A stretch of 64,000 bases of DNA from Limanda limanda (GCF_963576545.1 NC_083638.1:31155400-31219399); one strand, 5' to 3'; shown: positions 10,535 to 23,065, counted from the first letter of the stretch. The notes: generated by a model from the sequence alone, not told the origin. Numbers and translations: made by a program.

Positions 10535-13500
10535 AATAATATTACAAACAATGATGCATTACATCTAAAAGCCACAGTCTACAGTTGTGATCCCTCTGCT
10601 ACAGTTGGAGGTTTGTCTTCTACCTGTTGGCGTTCATAGGAGGAATAGCAGCCCTGTATGATGTGAGTAGAATGATGAAAGAGGCTTTGATTATGAACAG
10701 CAACTCAAGGCAGCTTCAACTTACTTCATCTTACATCGAAGGCATTTCCTCTTCACCACTTTTAAGTTTCAAATTACCCACACACATGCAAATTTCCTAA
10801 CATGTCCCTCCCTGTCATTGCAGAAAGAATGGTTTTATGATACTCGGGAAGTGTGGACAGGCTTTCCAAAGCAGGTTTTTAATCATCATCTTTTTCTTAA
10901 GTTTGAAATCTTTCTATTACACTTTATTATTACTATGAATATATGATGTGTCTGTGTGTGTGTTTTATCTAAAAACCCAGTTTTTTCTGCTTGTGTGTGC
11001 AATATGTCATGGAAACTCGATTGAAATTTCTGTTGAGAAGGACATAGCTGTGATGTTAGTTGGGTGGAATGGGACATTTAGAGCACCTGCTTTTATATCA
11101 TGTGAACAGGACAGAGGAAATATTTTCTGCTGTACTTATGTCTTTTTTACATCTTAATTGAGAAACAGAGATGTGTGTTGACAGGAATACAAATAGGGTT
11201 TATGCGCGGACATTCTACATTCTATGAAAAAGGGACCTTCATTACAATTCGGATCTTCGTTATCAGGTTATATATCAGGTGGAGCTGGGAGGTGTCATCT
11301 CAGAATGAACAACAGATTCTTCTCCTGTTAAGCTGTGTTAGGACAAAGAGCACTGCCCTCAGGGACAAACCCTATGTCTGTGGCTTCATGTTACACGTTG
11401 TCCATCGCTTTCTGTCTCTCTGTCTGTCTGCAGTCCATGCTGGAGTCTCAATACTGGTATTATATCCTGGAAATGAGCTTCTATGCCTCTCTTCTCTTTA
11501 GCATAACCTTTGATGTCAAGAGAAAGGTGAGTAGTTGGAAGCCGAAACCTCAATTTACACTCCTCATCAATAAAATCCGTTGTCATCCCAATTTTTGTAT
11601 TTCCGTGAATGCAGGAAGCAGGTTATGTTTTTACCCCTGGGTGTGTTTGTTAAATATTACTCAACAATGCATGGACTGATTTTACCAAACTTGGTGGAAA
11701 GTTTACTTCGGAGGACATCTTTAGATGATGACGTCTTGGACCTGATCGATCAAAGGTCAAGATCAATGTCAACAGAGATATCTCAATTACATACATTTTC
11801 CATGATATCCCTGCAAAAATAGAAAGACAATCTAAGGATTATAAAATATTTTATATGAAATTAATTTTCATTGTATTTTATCATTCATATGTAAAAAAAA
11901 GTGTTCAACAAGGTATCATGATTATTTAGTAGAAGAGATGTCTCCATGGAGTCAGTAAATTACATTATTTCCATTGTAGTAATGTGTTCACTTTTGCAAC
12001 CAATAAGATTAGACACAATCTGATTAGACACAATCTGCAGCTTATTAAACTAATCAATTATCCTCATATGGTATAAATGATTTCATAATATCCTAATGAC
12101 ATCATTAGTGAATGGCATTATTACAATATAAAAAAGTCCGCAATCCATACAGTGTGTTATACATTTAACACTGTAATATATATGGTTAACATACAGATTC
12201 AATTTCAACAAAGATGTGTTCATGAAATGGCAGTCCAAGAAAGAGATTTTGTTTGGACTTGGTCTCGTACTGATTACTCCCAGGGTCAGCGAGAGCAGAT
12301 GTCCAGTCATCAGTTCTCATCTCACTGGGCCTGTTGTCAGATTTTGATGGATTGCATCACCAAATCCTCCTCTCCATCCTCCCTACACAAATTAGAGCTG
12401 ATCCTGTTTGGGTCCTGCTTCAGAGGACAGTCAACAGCATGGCATGGCAAGAAGTAGAGTCCAAGCATCACTCTTTCAAGGATCAATGCATAGTCGCCTT
12501 TTCATCTCAATACACACCATCTTGATTCAATTATAAACTCTTGTGGTTTTTCATAACATTGCAATTCTGACGATACTGAGCTCCATCTGACCTTGGACTC
12601 TTATCCTTCCTCAGTGACGTGTTTACTTAAATGATGGAGCGTCGCCTATAATTTAATGTCTCAAAGGCCGAACCTCTGATTGATCTGAACCAGTCCTGCT
12701 GTTTATCTCATCACAACATTAGTGTCAAATTCCTGGGCATCTTTTATATTGTATTCTGTTTTGTAACTGTGATTAACTGTATTTTACAATGTATCAACAT
12801 TTGTTCACGTCATGACATTTTTAAAACTTGAAAACAACACTTGCGATATGACAATTCTTGTATGACATGCATAAAAAAGTTGCTGATTCCAAATGTTTAA
12901 TACAAGTAGATGCAAGTGACATAGTAGTCCCTGAGTGATGCTGGTAAGATTTATGTAGTAGGTGGTAGTCTACAGTGTTCCCCATGTTGGCTGACTGCTG
13001 TGATTAAATGTTTCCCTCCTTCAGGACTTTAAAGAGCAAATTATCCACCACTTGGCCACTCTGGTGCTCTTATCTTTTTCCTGGTGTGTCAACTACATTC
13101 GTATCGGAACCCTGGTCATGCTTGTCCATGATGCGTCTGATGTTTTACTGGAGGTCAGTCACAGTCACACGTGGTTTTTACACAGCGCAATCTATCACCT
13201 CATACTAACATGTGGTAATAGTAGATTAATCCTGACGACATTTAGAGACTACATATTCTTCTCTCTATAATAACAGTGCTGTTTGGGAAGGAATGCCTAA
13301 CCCCAGGTTCACTTTGGTCGGCAATTAGCACTGAAAGGTTCAAGAGTCACATGCCAGGAATATGTTTGTCTGACAGCTTATTCGTTAAATGCAGGTGATT
13401 GTGATATTAATGTTGTAATTTTGTTTGTTGACATTTTTGTGCATTAAAGTAACACAACGTTTTACAGAGCAACAGCGGCCTCTACAGGCACAAGTGGTCA

Positions 13501-16500
13501 TCAAATCTGTTCAGCTTCAAGTCTGAGCAATTCATGTACAGAAAACAAAGCATATCAATCAAAACACTGGAACTACAACTATTTATTCTTACTCACTGAA
13601 ATTAAACTTAATGGTGTAAAATCCCCATGATCCCTGGTTTACCCAACCAGAAGAGCTGTTGCTTTAACAAACACCCCAAACGTTTATTGTTTGTTTCCTT
13701 ATTAAATATCACAGATGAGAGCTGACTTTTATTTCATTATTAGTAATAGTATCAGTATTAGTGTTAGTGTAAGTTTTATGACATGACAGTCGAATGTATG
13801 CAACCAATAACTAAATCATTGGATTCAGAGGTGTGTGAAGTCATATAATAGACACCTCTATGTGAACATGAAACAAGACCACAATATAATGCAACTTTGG
13901 ACCTTCTGTTAAAACTCAGTAGATTGGAGTCAATGGTCATAGTTGAGACCATACACCAGATGGAGTTCATCCCTGTATTTCCAGCTCAATGTGCTGACGC
14001 TTTACTATATTTATTATTTATTTGTTTATACATACACATGCCACATCCATCTGCTGCTAGAACACACTACATTCTTGCTCTGGCACTAAATGTTGGCATT
14101 TGACATTAATTGAGAGGCCAAGTTTCCCAGAATAAACCAAACTCAAATGGTAAACTCGCTTATAATCGATTGTACCATATTACACCATTAAAGATTTATT
14201 CTTACCAGTGAGTATGATATCCCACAGAAAATGGGCTCTTGTTCAGAATAAACTGTGTTTTTAAATATTGTTTATTGACAACACAACTCCTTTTTCTTAC
14301 AGTCCGCCAAATTATTCAACTATGCCAAATGGGAGAAAACCTGTCAAAGCCTTTTTGTTGTGTTTGCCATAGTGTTTATGGTAACACGCCTCATCATCTT
14401 TCCATTTTGGTAAGCTAGTAAGCACAGTGTGTTATGTGTGTGTTTGTGTCTGCATATTTAGTTATGTGTATCCATTGCTGCAAGCTTTATATTATTAACT
14501 TTTCATAGTTGACAAAAGAAATTTAATTTAATTTACATGTATTTGGGTTGCTGATCATACACTGAAGCAATCACAGTGTAACTGTTAAATGAACAGTTAT
14601 TTCAAATTTTGATATGGGCACTGGCAGAAATACTGTTGTGGTTCTTATGAAATGCTGGGAACACAATGCTGCTTTTACTCTAATGTTTTTCAGCACAGCA
14701 GGGTTCTTTCTGAGAATCTCTGCTACTGAGTTTTATTGCTGCTTCACCAATGGTATTTTTAAATACAATGTTGTAAAAAGAAACATTGTCCGCTTGGTGA
14801 TGGGCGGCTGTGGCTGAGGGGTAGAGTTGTCCTCCAACCTGAAGGTCGGCGGTTCGATCCCCAGTCTGAACTATCTGCATGCCGAAGTGTCCTTGGGCAA
14901 GATGCTAAACCCTCAATAGCCCCCCATAGAATAACAAAGTGCTGCAAGTAGATGCACTGTATGAATGTGTGTGTGGGTGAATGTGAAACTGTACTGTAAA
15001 GCGCTTTGAGTGGTCATCATCAGACTAGAAAAGCGCTATATAAATACAAATCCATTTACCATTTATTAGGCCTGTCTAGCCAAAACAAATGCAGGCTAAT
15101 CCAACAAGGCTGCGTGGACATTTTATACACTCTAATGAGTGTTAATAGTTATTTTTTATTGTTTTACATTGAGAGATATACATCTGAAAGTATATCTGGA
15201 GTCTGGAGTATCCTGGTGAACTATTGATATTTAAACTGCTACCCAAACCCAGCAACATTATCTAATCTGTCAACCTCATATCTAGTCAAGTTGCTACTAA
15301 TATATTTTCTGATAATTATTCAGATTACTTGAAACATTGTCACAAAATAAAACATTGTTACTCATAAAACCCACATCGCAATGAAATTACAAACGACTCA
15401 GGTTACAATGCTGGATATAGATTTTGACTTGTTTCTGGTCTGACTGTATTTCAGGCTAATCCACTGTACCTGGGTTTACCCCCTTCACCACTATCCCGCC
15501 TTCTTCGGGTACTACTTCTTCAACGTCTTGCTGGTGGTCCTCCTCTGTCTGCATATATTCTGGGCCTACCTCATTCTGCGCATGGTCAGGAAGTTTATAT
15601 TTGGAACGGTAAGTACAGTATGTTATTCACACACATACGGTCAGGCATCTCTGTGCAGCATCTTCTCTATCACATTTGACTTGCGATTTGGGGCAAATTG
15701 GGGATTAAGGATCTTGCCCAAGAACACTTGGGCACGTGGACTCAAGTATTTTTTGTTTCTGAACTAACTTTAATCTTAATCTTAATGCTAGGGTTGGTCA
15801 TTTTTGGAAAGCTAGCATAGCAACCTACACAATAAAAATATTCAACCTATACAATCCAACCCCTCCAAACAACCCTCTCTTTAAGACTATCTGCCCTGTC
15901 TCATAACTTTCGCGTGACTCGTTCGCTAACTTCTGGCTATTGTCTCTGCTTCAGAGGTGTGTGTCTCTCTGACTTTTGTTGACTCTGGTTACGGGCAGTG
16001 AGAATACGGCCAGGTTGCATGCAGGCAGGCAGGTCGGTTACAGACATCTAATCATTTAATTCTGTCCAAATTAGGTCTATACCAGTCCTGCGAGGGCCAC
16101 AGACACCATTAATTGATAGATATCGAGACATGAAAAGGATATTCAACTGATAAGATCATAACTGTTTCAGAAACAACTTAAATGCTGGACCTTAATTTAG
16201 TAATATCGCAATGTATAAAGATTTCATCCACTAATTTGGCAAAGACAATTTTACTCTACATCTGTTTAGTTTACTTATTTGAAGCAATAACCATAAGCAT
16301 TACCTCTACAACGACAGATTATGTTTCATTATTGAAATATGCTCATCAGTCAGCAATATGACACAAATGGAAGTAAACAGAAAGCAGTACATAACAAATT
16401 TCTGCTGATATCAACTCAAAACTCCAGCTTATTGTTCTCAGCTGCAGCTCAGGTTCCAGATTTCAGGGGTAAGTTTTGCTCTCTTCCCCGGCAGCTGGTT

Positions 16501-16798
16501 CCACCAGATGATTGTTGTATTTGCTCACACCCCTCTCTCCCTCCACATTTTCCCACACCCTTCTCAACGTTTACTTTATTTCTTCCCATGTCTCCTGTCA
16601 CAGATGACTGGAGATGAGAGAAGTGAGAATGAAGAGGAGGAGGAGGAGGAGGACGGAGAGAGCAGTCAAACAGAGGACGAAGGTGTAGGACAACACAAGC
16701 TGGGCAATGGACATGCAGTTGATGAGAAGGACAAGAGTGGCTGCTTCGGCTGCTTGTCTCCACCAGAGGTCATCTGTCGCTCAAAGACTGTGTACTGA
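8799..16798 (+). CDS. cers3: Ceramide synthase 3 (complete, 10 coding exons)
   Basis: Ceramide synthases are ER-membrane enzymes that N-acylate sphinganine or sphingosine with a fatty acyl-CoA. Mammalian CERS3 uses very-long-chain acyl-CoAs and serves the skin barrier. Coding exons are 8799-8971, 9372-9489, 10361-10479, 10605-10662, 10824-10874, 11434-11526, 13025-13153, 14303-14409, 15455-15608 and 16604-16798. All have AG acceptors and GT donors and join in frame into 398 codons plus TGA; family members are about 380-395 residues. Visible features are N19-L-T (the N-glycosylation site conserved in the family), a Hox-like segment ending [13 protein letters not shown], and a TLC domain with IIHH (His212-His213) and VHDASD. 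The acidic C-tail ([12 protein letters not shown]) resembles the tails whose phosphorylation tunes other CerS. CERS2 is the closest alternative by sequence; the synteny LINS1-CERS3-ADAMTS17 decides for cers3. Confidence 0.92.
9372..9489 (+). CDS. cers3: cers3 coding exon 2
   Basis: Completes codon 58 (AA|T, Asn) and runs [18 protein letters not shown] to RHPAQ, residues 58-97, ending in phase 0. This is the linker after the first membrane segment. Confidence 0.9.
9895..9995 (+). repeat. Dispersed repeat, copy 1 (cers3 intron 2)
   Basis: Contains GAATATCCCTTGTACATTTG, AAGTTACCAACTAGCAGTAG and ATGTTAGCAGGTGTTAGG. It is alignable without large gaps to 21440-21545. I cannot name the family. Confidence 0.75.
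10361..10479 (+). CDS. cers3: cers3 coding exon 3, Hox-like segment
   Basis: Residues 98-136 plus two bases. It contains [20 protein letters not shown] and KKFREV, the recognition-helix-like part of the CerS Hox-like domain. The next intron is only 125 bp and includes a CT microsatellite. Confidence 0.92.
10605..10662 (+). CDS. cers3: cers3 coding exon 4
   Basis: Completes TG|T (Cys137), then [19 protein letters not shown], the first TLC-domain membrane helix. The donor is GTGAGT. Confidence 0.92.
10824..10874 (+). CDS. cers3: cers3 coding exon 5
   Basis: 17 codons, [17 protein letters not shown]. This matches the family's 'KPWFYD..eVW.GyP.Q' luminal loop. Confidence 0.92.
11434..11526 (+). 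CDS. cers3: cers3 coding exon 6
   Basis: 31 codons beginning [17 protein letters not shown] and ending SITFDVKRK. The '[13 protein letters not shown]' form is closer to my recollection of CERS3 than of CERS2. Confidence 0.92.
11527..13024. other. cers3 intron 6
   Basis: 1.5 kb, AT-rich, containing a probable degraded L2 reverse transcriptase fragment (listed separately). No other gene is seen. Confidence 0.7.
12240..12770 (+). mobile_element. Probable degraded L2-type LINE fragment
   Basis: Near 12570-12620 the plus strand reads [16 protein letters not shown], matching the L2 '[14 protein letters not shown]' catalytic region. Near 12715-12740 it reads [10 protein letters not shown], like 'vrNLGVIFD'. 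Between them the frame is broken repeatedly. The upstream limit is uncertain. Confidence 0.4.
13025..13153 (+). CDS. cers3: cers3 coding exon 7, catalytic core
   Basis: 43 codons. [13 protein letters not shown] carries the His-His pair needed for activity in the TLC domain, and [10 protein letters not shown] carries the second conserved acidic/His motif. Confidence 0.93.
13154..14302. other. cers3 intron 7
   Basis: 1.15 kb of AT-rich sequence with no recognisable gene or element. Confidence 0.6.
14303..14409 (+). CDS. cers3: cers3 coding exon 8
   Basis: [30 protein letters not shown] and IIFPF, ending in TG of Trp283. This is a TLC membrane helix ending in the conserved 'R.i.fPFW'. Confidence 0.93.
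14802..15066 (+). repeat. tRNA-derived SINE, full length
   Basis: Begins GGCGGCTGTGGCTGAGGGG (A-box-like), then GGTCGGCGGTTCGATCCCC (B-box-like), i.e. a Pol III tRNA-type head. A body with ATGAATGTGTGTG and GTGAATGTGAAACTGTACT follows, and the 3' end is AGCGCTATATAAATAC then CCATTTACC. It lies in cers3 intron 8. It is the best preserved of the copies here and defines the others. Confidence 0.9.
15455..15608 (+). CDS. cers3: cers3 coding exon 9
   Basis: Completes Trp283, then [20 protein letters not shown] and a final hydrophobic helix ending [11 protein letters not shown] (residue 334). End of the TLC domain. Confidence 0.93.
15640..15750 (-). repeat. Degenerate SINE fragment
   Basis: The order GCAGCATCTT, ATTTGGGGCAAATTGGGG, GGATCTTGCCCAAGAACACTTGGGC matches the middle of the SINE in reverse orientation with many changes. 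It lies in cers3 intron 9. Confidence 0.4.
16604..16798 (+). CDS. cers3: cers3 coding exon 10, acidic C-tail
   Basis: 64 codons then [23 protein letters not shown] is an acidic, serine-containing tail typical of CERS2-6, and the end is CRSKTVY. The final part ([14 protein letters not shown]) is Cys-rich; I do not recall that from mammalian CERS3. Confidence 0.88.
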   Translation: MTGDERSENEEEEEEEDGESSQTEDEGVGQHKLGNGHAVDEKDKSGCFGCLSPPEVICRSKTVY

Positions 16799-17890
16799 CT
16801 CACGCTTAGTATGATCAGTAGAGCTGAAAATGTGAGGAACCAAACAATGTTGAATGAGTTTATCCTCTAAAGACTGAAAAATAAACAATACATGTGACCT
16901 TTTCCCTTTAGATGCTGAAAAACAACCTAACTCAATTAAGCCATGCTGTGCTAACAGACCTGAGAACTGTGCATTCGTAAGGGGAGAGAAACTTTGAGAT
17001 GTTTTGGTTGTCTGGTCCTCTCCAGTGTTGTCAGTGGCAGCATCAACATAATTTTTTCCCGAGACACAGTATGATTAGCCACATCAAAACTTGTCATTTC
17101 AGCACATAGATGGCTGGCTAGGACAACAGTCACCATGTGAGCACACCATATTCTATGATAATGTTGTAAGACTTATAGATTTCCACACAAGTTACATTGG
17201 TTTTGTTATTTCCCAATGGAAATTCCAATAAATTACTTTTTGGGTATAGGGAGGTTAAGTATGCGTCTTTAGTGCCTGTTGGTCCAGGATGTGTTCAGCC
17301 AGAATTATCTGACTGGAACAAGGAAATATTTCAGGTGCTTACAAGGAAACTGTTCATCGTATTTTCAGATTTCTGAAACTACCATACACTTGTATGTTTA
17401 GTACATATTATAAACATAATATGTACACATGTAAATGTACACAAGGTACACAAAAATCGATGGAATTACATACTTTTTAGTGTTCTGTGCCAAAATAATT
17501 TCCTTATGAGTTGTCATACAGTCTAACAGGTGCATCTTGACTGGTTGATTGGCATAGTTTAGTAGCAACTATATCACTATATGAGTTTTTACTTTCATAA
17601 ATAGTGAGCCAAAGTGAAACCATAACTTCTAGGTTCTGTTGCAGGACAAAGAAATCCTTATTTAAAATCCGACTGATATCTGTGGCAACACTAATAACAA
17701 TCCAGCCTTAGAAAAGAGGCCTTCTCTAAAGTTTGTACTGGGGCTTGCATTCAAGTATTTTTTTTTAAGATCAAACTAATTTGTTTATTTGATGTGACTG
17801 TGTGATGCGTTTTTAATGTGAATTTGTTCACTACTTGTAAAAATGTGTCTCTATCAACTAATCAACAAATAAACTGAGCTAACTGCGATG
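16799..17890 (+). other. cers3 3' UTR region with candidate poly(A) signals
   Basis: AATAAA hexamers occur at 16880, 17227 and 17868 on the plus strand. Which one is used cannot be told from sequence. No coding exon follows. Confidence 0.5.
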
Positions 17891-20463
17891 AATCACCATC
17901 ACTGACTGCTTTTAACAATGGAGCTCCTCGCTGGTGAATGTTGTCAGCTGGGTTGTGTATCACAATCCTTTACTTATTCATAGAAGCTTGTTAAAAGACC
18001 ACACAAACGCTCATTTAAAGGAGCTTTAGCACGTGATTTTATTCAAAGTGACTGGGGAACAACACTCAAGTAAGCACTGATGCTAAATCAGTTTAAGGCA
18101 AAATATAAATCAGAAGTGAAAAGAAGTGCAGCAAGTGCTAGTCCGACCTGTCTGTACTAACAGCAGCACACACATGAATTGAGGTTAATTTCAGAGATTT
18201 TATCATATATCATGTTACATGTTTTTCTCATTGTTCTTGCGATTCATATTGAGAATATGTCTACTTTGGAAGTAATTCCACTGGTAGCCACAAGATGACG
18301 CCCATTACTCTGCTTTTCACTGCCAAACCATGAAAAGCAGGATCAGACTGTCGACCACATGTGCAACAGAAAAAACGAAAACAATCTCTGGCTGGATTGA
18401 TTATGGATACTTTATTGTGACTGAGTGGGATCATGAATTTATCTTCTAAAATATGTCAGCAACAACATGGATATTGTTTTCATATAAATGTAAATTAATT
18501 AAGCACAAGTGACCATTTGCATTTTCTCCACAGGAAGACGTGATCCACTAGAGAGAAAGTTTTTCATATTAAAACAACCTCTCTGCCTTGTATGATTCTG
18601 ATTCTAAATAAGATAAACTGAGCATGTAGTAAGGGAATCTAAAGACACTAATTGGCAGTAAAACAATCAATACACTAAATATCCAATAGTATTTTTTGGT
18701 GGACTTGCCCTGACTGGCAAAGAGTCTGAATTTGCAAACTTCCCATCTCCACTTTGTTTTCTGTTATAAATGTCGTCACCAAGCCCAAAATCCTCCACAG
18801 CCACAGGGGGAATTATGCAACTGTTTTCACAGGCTGAGCAGAACTAGCCGTAATGAGTAAACTGAAGTCTGATGGGTTTCCATTTACACACTTATTTAGG
18901 TGTCCAGGCCTTTGAAGGGCTCTTAGTTTGTATACGCTTTGAGTCAACACAAGACTCAAATTAGTGCCTCATTATTCTTATTTTATAAGCTTTTTGATTT
19001 ATGCTTATATATGAGATTATGTCTTTTATCTTTTTTCTTTCAACTGTATTTGTTCCTTATCAGCCTCATCCGTTTTCCCTTTTTTTGTGTTTGACTTGTT
19101 TGTGCTCTTCATTGATCTATGTAAAGCATCAGTGAGATCCTTTGAAAGCACTTTATGAATAAATTACCATTCATGTGTTCTTCTACTTCTTCTTCTTTGT
19201 TCGGTTTATTGATGGATGGCAAACAACATCAAGATGAATCCAGTCACAGTCAAGAAAATATTGCACCTGAATAAAAAAGTTCTTAAACCCCTTTGATTGT
19301 GGTCATTACCCTGGTTTCCCTTGAAAGTACAATACCTCTTTGATTTTTACATTCCAAAGACTCACAATGTGTTTATAAGAGATACTGAACCAAAGTTCCA
19401 GGTTTTTTCCCCTCATCTTCTTCTTTAGCATAAAACAGGGAAAATGGTTTTGCATTTTGTGTTGAAAACAATTCTATGTCAACAGCTGTTGCAGAGATAT
19501 AGGAATCTTAAAATGCTTTGTCCAGATGGAATCACAGAGACTTCAAACAATTTCAAAAGAAAATTCTTTCAAAGTTGCTTGATGATAGAGTATGTTACGG
19601 ACATAAACACACCCAAGGCAGCACTAAGGTATATTTAAAAATGTAAAACTTTAGTTTTCCCTGAAGTTTGAGTTGACAACTACCTCAGCTACCTCTCTCA
19701 ACATCTGTGCCCCACACTCACCTGTGTGAGCAGAAATATAAACTACAAATGTCATCAAGAGTTCGATGGGTTTTCCTGATGTCACCCTGATACCACATGG
19801 GGAGTGGCCGAATTCTGGAAGAGGCCGGCTGCTGTTCGAGGCCATGCCTCAGCTGCTTTGACTCTTTAACTCGCTTATAATTAAGCACATTTTCGACTTT
19901 TAAATTAGGCAGAGCCAGAAATTCAATCAGAATTGTTGAAAACAGTTTTTGTTCAGAAAATCTCTAAACAAACTAACACACGATAAATATAGAACATTGA
20001 GTTCTCAGACACAGCATGAGGCCTGTATACACAGTGTGATCTGAGCAACCTAGTGTGGCAGATATAAAAGGAGATCACAAGGCCGTGCTATATCGACTCA
20101 GAAAAATCTCCTCCCTCTGCCTCCATAAAGAGCCATCTGTGGTCAGTTCAGCAGATCAAACCACTGAACAGAACAACGCTGACATGCCAAGTGTGGCTGC
20201 CCTGCTGAAACAGTTGCCCGGCCCGTCACACCAGTGTGGAGAAGACATTGGCCCTTCACGAAAAATCAAAACAGCCTATTGCTCCCATCTGTCATCCCTG
20301 AACACAGCTGTAAGAAATACAGCCTGGAACTTTCACTGATTTCTTGAACTCGTCATGTTTCTGTTTAAAAGTTTTTCTTTTCTCAAGTTAGTAATGCTAG
20401 TGAATCCTATAGAGTCTCTGCCCTGAAGTAGGTGTCTACTGGAGTCAGCCAGGTTTTTTTTAT

Positions 20464-20528
20464 ATTTTTTATATTCATTCAAACATAACAATTTCTGAAA
20501 TTGTTATGTTTGAATGAATATAAAAAAT
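20464..20528. repeat. Perfect 31-bp inverted repeat with 3-nt loop
   Basis: Arms 20464-20494 and 20498-20528 are exact reverse complements around the loop CTG. They read from AATTTCTGAAATT outward through ATTCATTCAAACATAACAA to an A/T run. Confidence 0.95.
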
Positions 20529-21439
20529 CACTCATTAAAGAAACATATACTCATCAAGCTTCCTGTCGGGAATGCCTATATACATGCTTACGCATGATAT
20601 TATCCAATCACGTGCATGGCAGCAACGCATGGACCCATCCTGCCTTGTGTCAGCAGTCCAGGCTAGTTGTGGTAATGGTGTGAGTAAAAGAAAACATTCT
20701 TGACACACTTTGGGCCTTAATATGAATCAATCATGGTTTAAATGTCACAGTTTATCTGAATATTATTGCTGAACATGTGTATCCCTCTATATCCACTGTT
20801 TATCATCTTCTAATGGGCACTTCTAATAGGATAATGGTCCATGTTATAAAGTAAATGTCTCAAAACTGATTTCATGAACATGACAGTGAGTTCAGTGAAC
20901 TTTGGTGACCTCCACAGAAGAACAGCATGAATGTGCAGTGGGAAAATCTGCAGGGATGTGATATTATCATGTCAACATGGCGTATAGAATCACAGAGGAA
21001 AGTTTCCAATATCACTGAGAATGAGCAGAGGGAGACCCTGACCACTGCTGGCATTTCGTTCCTAATAATAGCATATACACACACAGCCACGCCCACGATC
21101 AGCAACATTCACATAGTCACACAAAACAGTTTGATTCCAAATAAACTACAGACAATATGCACATTAGGTTGCCTCAGAGAGGGGTGTGTAATCACAGGAC
21201 AACCACAATGCTCTGTCCAGGTAAATACATACAAAAAAGAATTCATAATAGCTCTAAAAAATAGAATAACATAAAACGGGACATTAACAAACAAAGTGAA
21301 AATCATCCCTTAACAACAGACACTCATAAACAACAGAAACAAATAAAAACCCTTAAAAACTGTGACGAGACCACTGCAGTGATACTTAGTGTATTTTAAT
21401 ATATAGAGGGGATCTCTTTTTTTTATAGAATATAGGACA

Positions 21440-21545
21440 AGATTTTGAATATCCCTTGTCCTTTTGAATATCTTCTGCCCAATTTAAGTTACCAACTACC
21501 AGTAGATGTTAGCAGGGGTTAGCAGCCACCAGTGGATGTTGTGGA
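21440..21545 (+). repeat. Dispersed repeat, copy 2
   Basis: Partner of 9895-9995: GAATATCCCTTGTCCTTTTG, AAGTTACCAACTACCAGTAG, ATGTTAGCAGGGGTTAGC. Same orientation. Confidence 0.75.
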
Positions 21546-22582
21546 CATACAGTAACTTCTCTTAGCACCTTAGTTTCATCAGGTGTTTCAGCCTTTTAAT
21601 CACTCTCTCTTCCGAGGCAGGCCCCTCCCCCCCGCAGGTTGATCAGACCTGGGTGCATGTCCCTAGCATCTTGGGCCCAGTTGGGATCTTACCTCCTGAT
21701 CCAGAGCCATTGTATGCATCGTTCTGCACTGTGTGATGTTTCTTTTTATGATCTGGCACAGCACTAGTAAATGGATCCCACAATCAGGCAAGTATGGACA
21801 GGAGAAACAATTACAGTGAACAAAAATTCTTTCTATGTAGATATGGGCATGGGACTGATCTTTTTAATAAACTTGACTTTGAGGTAAGACATCCAGATTT
21901 GAAAGAGTGTCATTCCACAAGTTAAAGCAAGCAGCAGCATTTTTGTTCCATCACTGTTCTGTATGTAAGAATATGTGCATTTAAATCAGGGAGTGTGTGT
22001 GTTGTGTTTTTCATCATAGAGTTTTTATTTGGTTGTCTGTGTGGCTTTGAACTTCATTCATTCAGGATCCTGGTCTTGTTTAATTTGAACCCCTAAAAGG
22101 AGTTTTAAACTGGTTCTGAAACGGTCTTATTTTAATATTGCTGCCACTTTATAACGTACAACAGCAAATGAAACAATCAGGGACAATCAGTAAGCTAAGG
22201 TGTGGTTGTGGATAAGACAAAAGTGAGGATTAGCTGGGGTTCTGTGACAGGAGCTACACACCCACGCACCAACCTCACCTCTGTACCTTCCCCTCTCTTT
22301 TCAATACCGACACAGGTCACACTACATCCTCAGGCACTGGAAGTGGAGGTTAGGAGGTGGTGATACATTTGAAAATGGAGATATCTGCTAACACACTTTA
22401 CACAACCTTCCTCGAAGCGATTCATAGTAGTGCAATCAGTAGCTCACAGAAAGAGTTTTTACCTGTATTGAGAAAAGGGTTCAAACCCCTGGCACCTTTC
22501 CCGCCTGCACACACCTGCGTGCAGTAGACGTCACTGTTGGAACATCGCTGCTGGAAATTTCATATATGGTCAAACACACTTT

Positions 22583-23065
22583 GGCTGCTTTCAGAAATAC
22601 ACTCAACTCCAGATAGTGTCCTGATATTCCCCAGATAGGTTGTATGTGAACATATCAGATTGAAAGGCTCTTGTACCTGTCTCCTAGTAAAATCTCTGGA
22701 TAGTACCAAAGGGAGCTCATGTGAGACCACAGGAAGAGATCCTCTAGAAGATGACATTTCTAACAATTGACATAGGCAAAAATGAATCAAACTAAAGGAA
22801 TACAAATGTTTCAGGATGAAAAAGTCGAGCCACATTTAGAAGGTCCAAACAAAGATGTCACAAGAGCTTTTGTTGATAAGGACTGACGTCAGCTTCGATG
22901 ATCTTTAAACAAAATAACGTGATCTCAGCAGCGACATTTTTACATTACATCCTTCTTCTTGCCTGAACACTCCAGAGATTTCTCCTGCTGCATTCTCCAA
23001 ATGTGAAAAGCAAACTCAAGAGAAATTGTCCATTGTGCTGACATTCTCCAGAGTTCTGAAAACAG
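22583..23065. mobile_element. MITE-like DNA transposon relic, copy 1
   Basis: The left end GGCTGCTTTCAGAAATACAC then CTCAACTCCAGATAGTGTCC is mirrored at the right by CATTCTCCAGAGTTCTGAAAACAG, making a long imperfect terminal inverted repeat. The internal text (GTATGTGAAC, GAGATCCTCT) is shared with 29401-29700. No transposase is encoded. Confidence 0.55.

Larger units (their letters stand above)
17891..22582. other. Intergenic DNA between cers3 and adamts17, left part
   Basis: No gene is supported. It contains a LINE-tail-like AAAGCACTTTATGAATAAA at about 19148, a perfect hairpin (20464-20528) and a dispersed repeat (21440-21545). The 94-codon ORF at 20055-20339 shows no domain, no repeat structure and no splice context. 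Confidence 0.55.

Noticed and set aside
14802..14875. A tRNA gene
   Set aside because: The A and B boxes belong to a SINE head with five other copies; the tRNA arms do not close convincingly.
20055..20339. 94-codon ORF as a small gene
   Set aside because: No domain, no conserved motif I recognise, no promoter or splice evidence.
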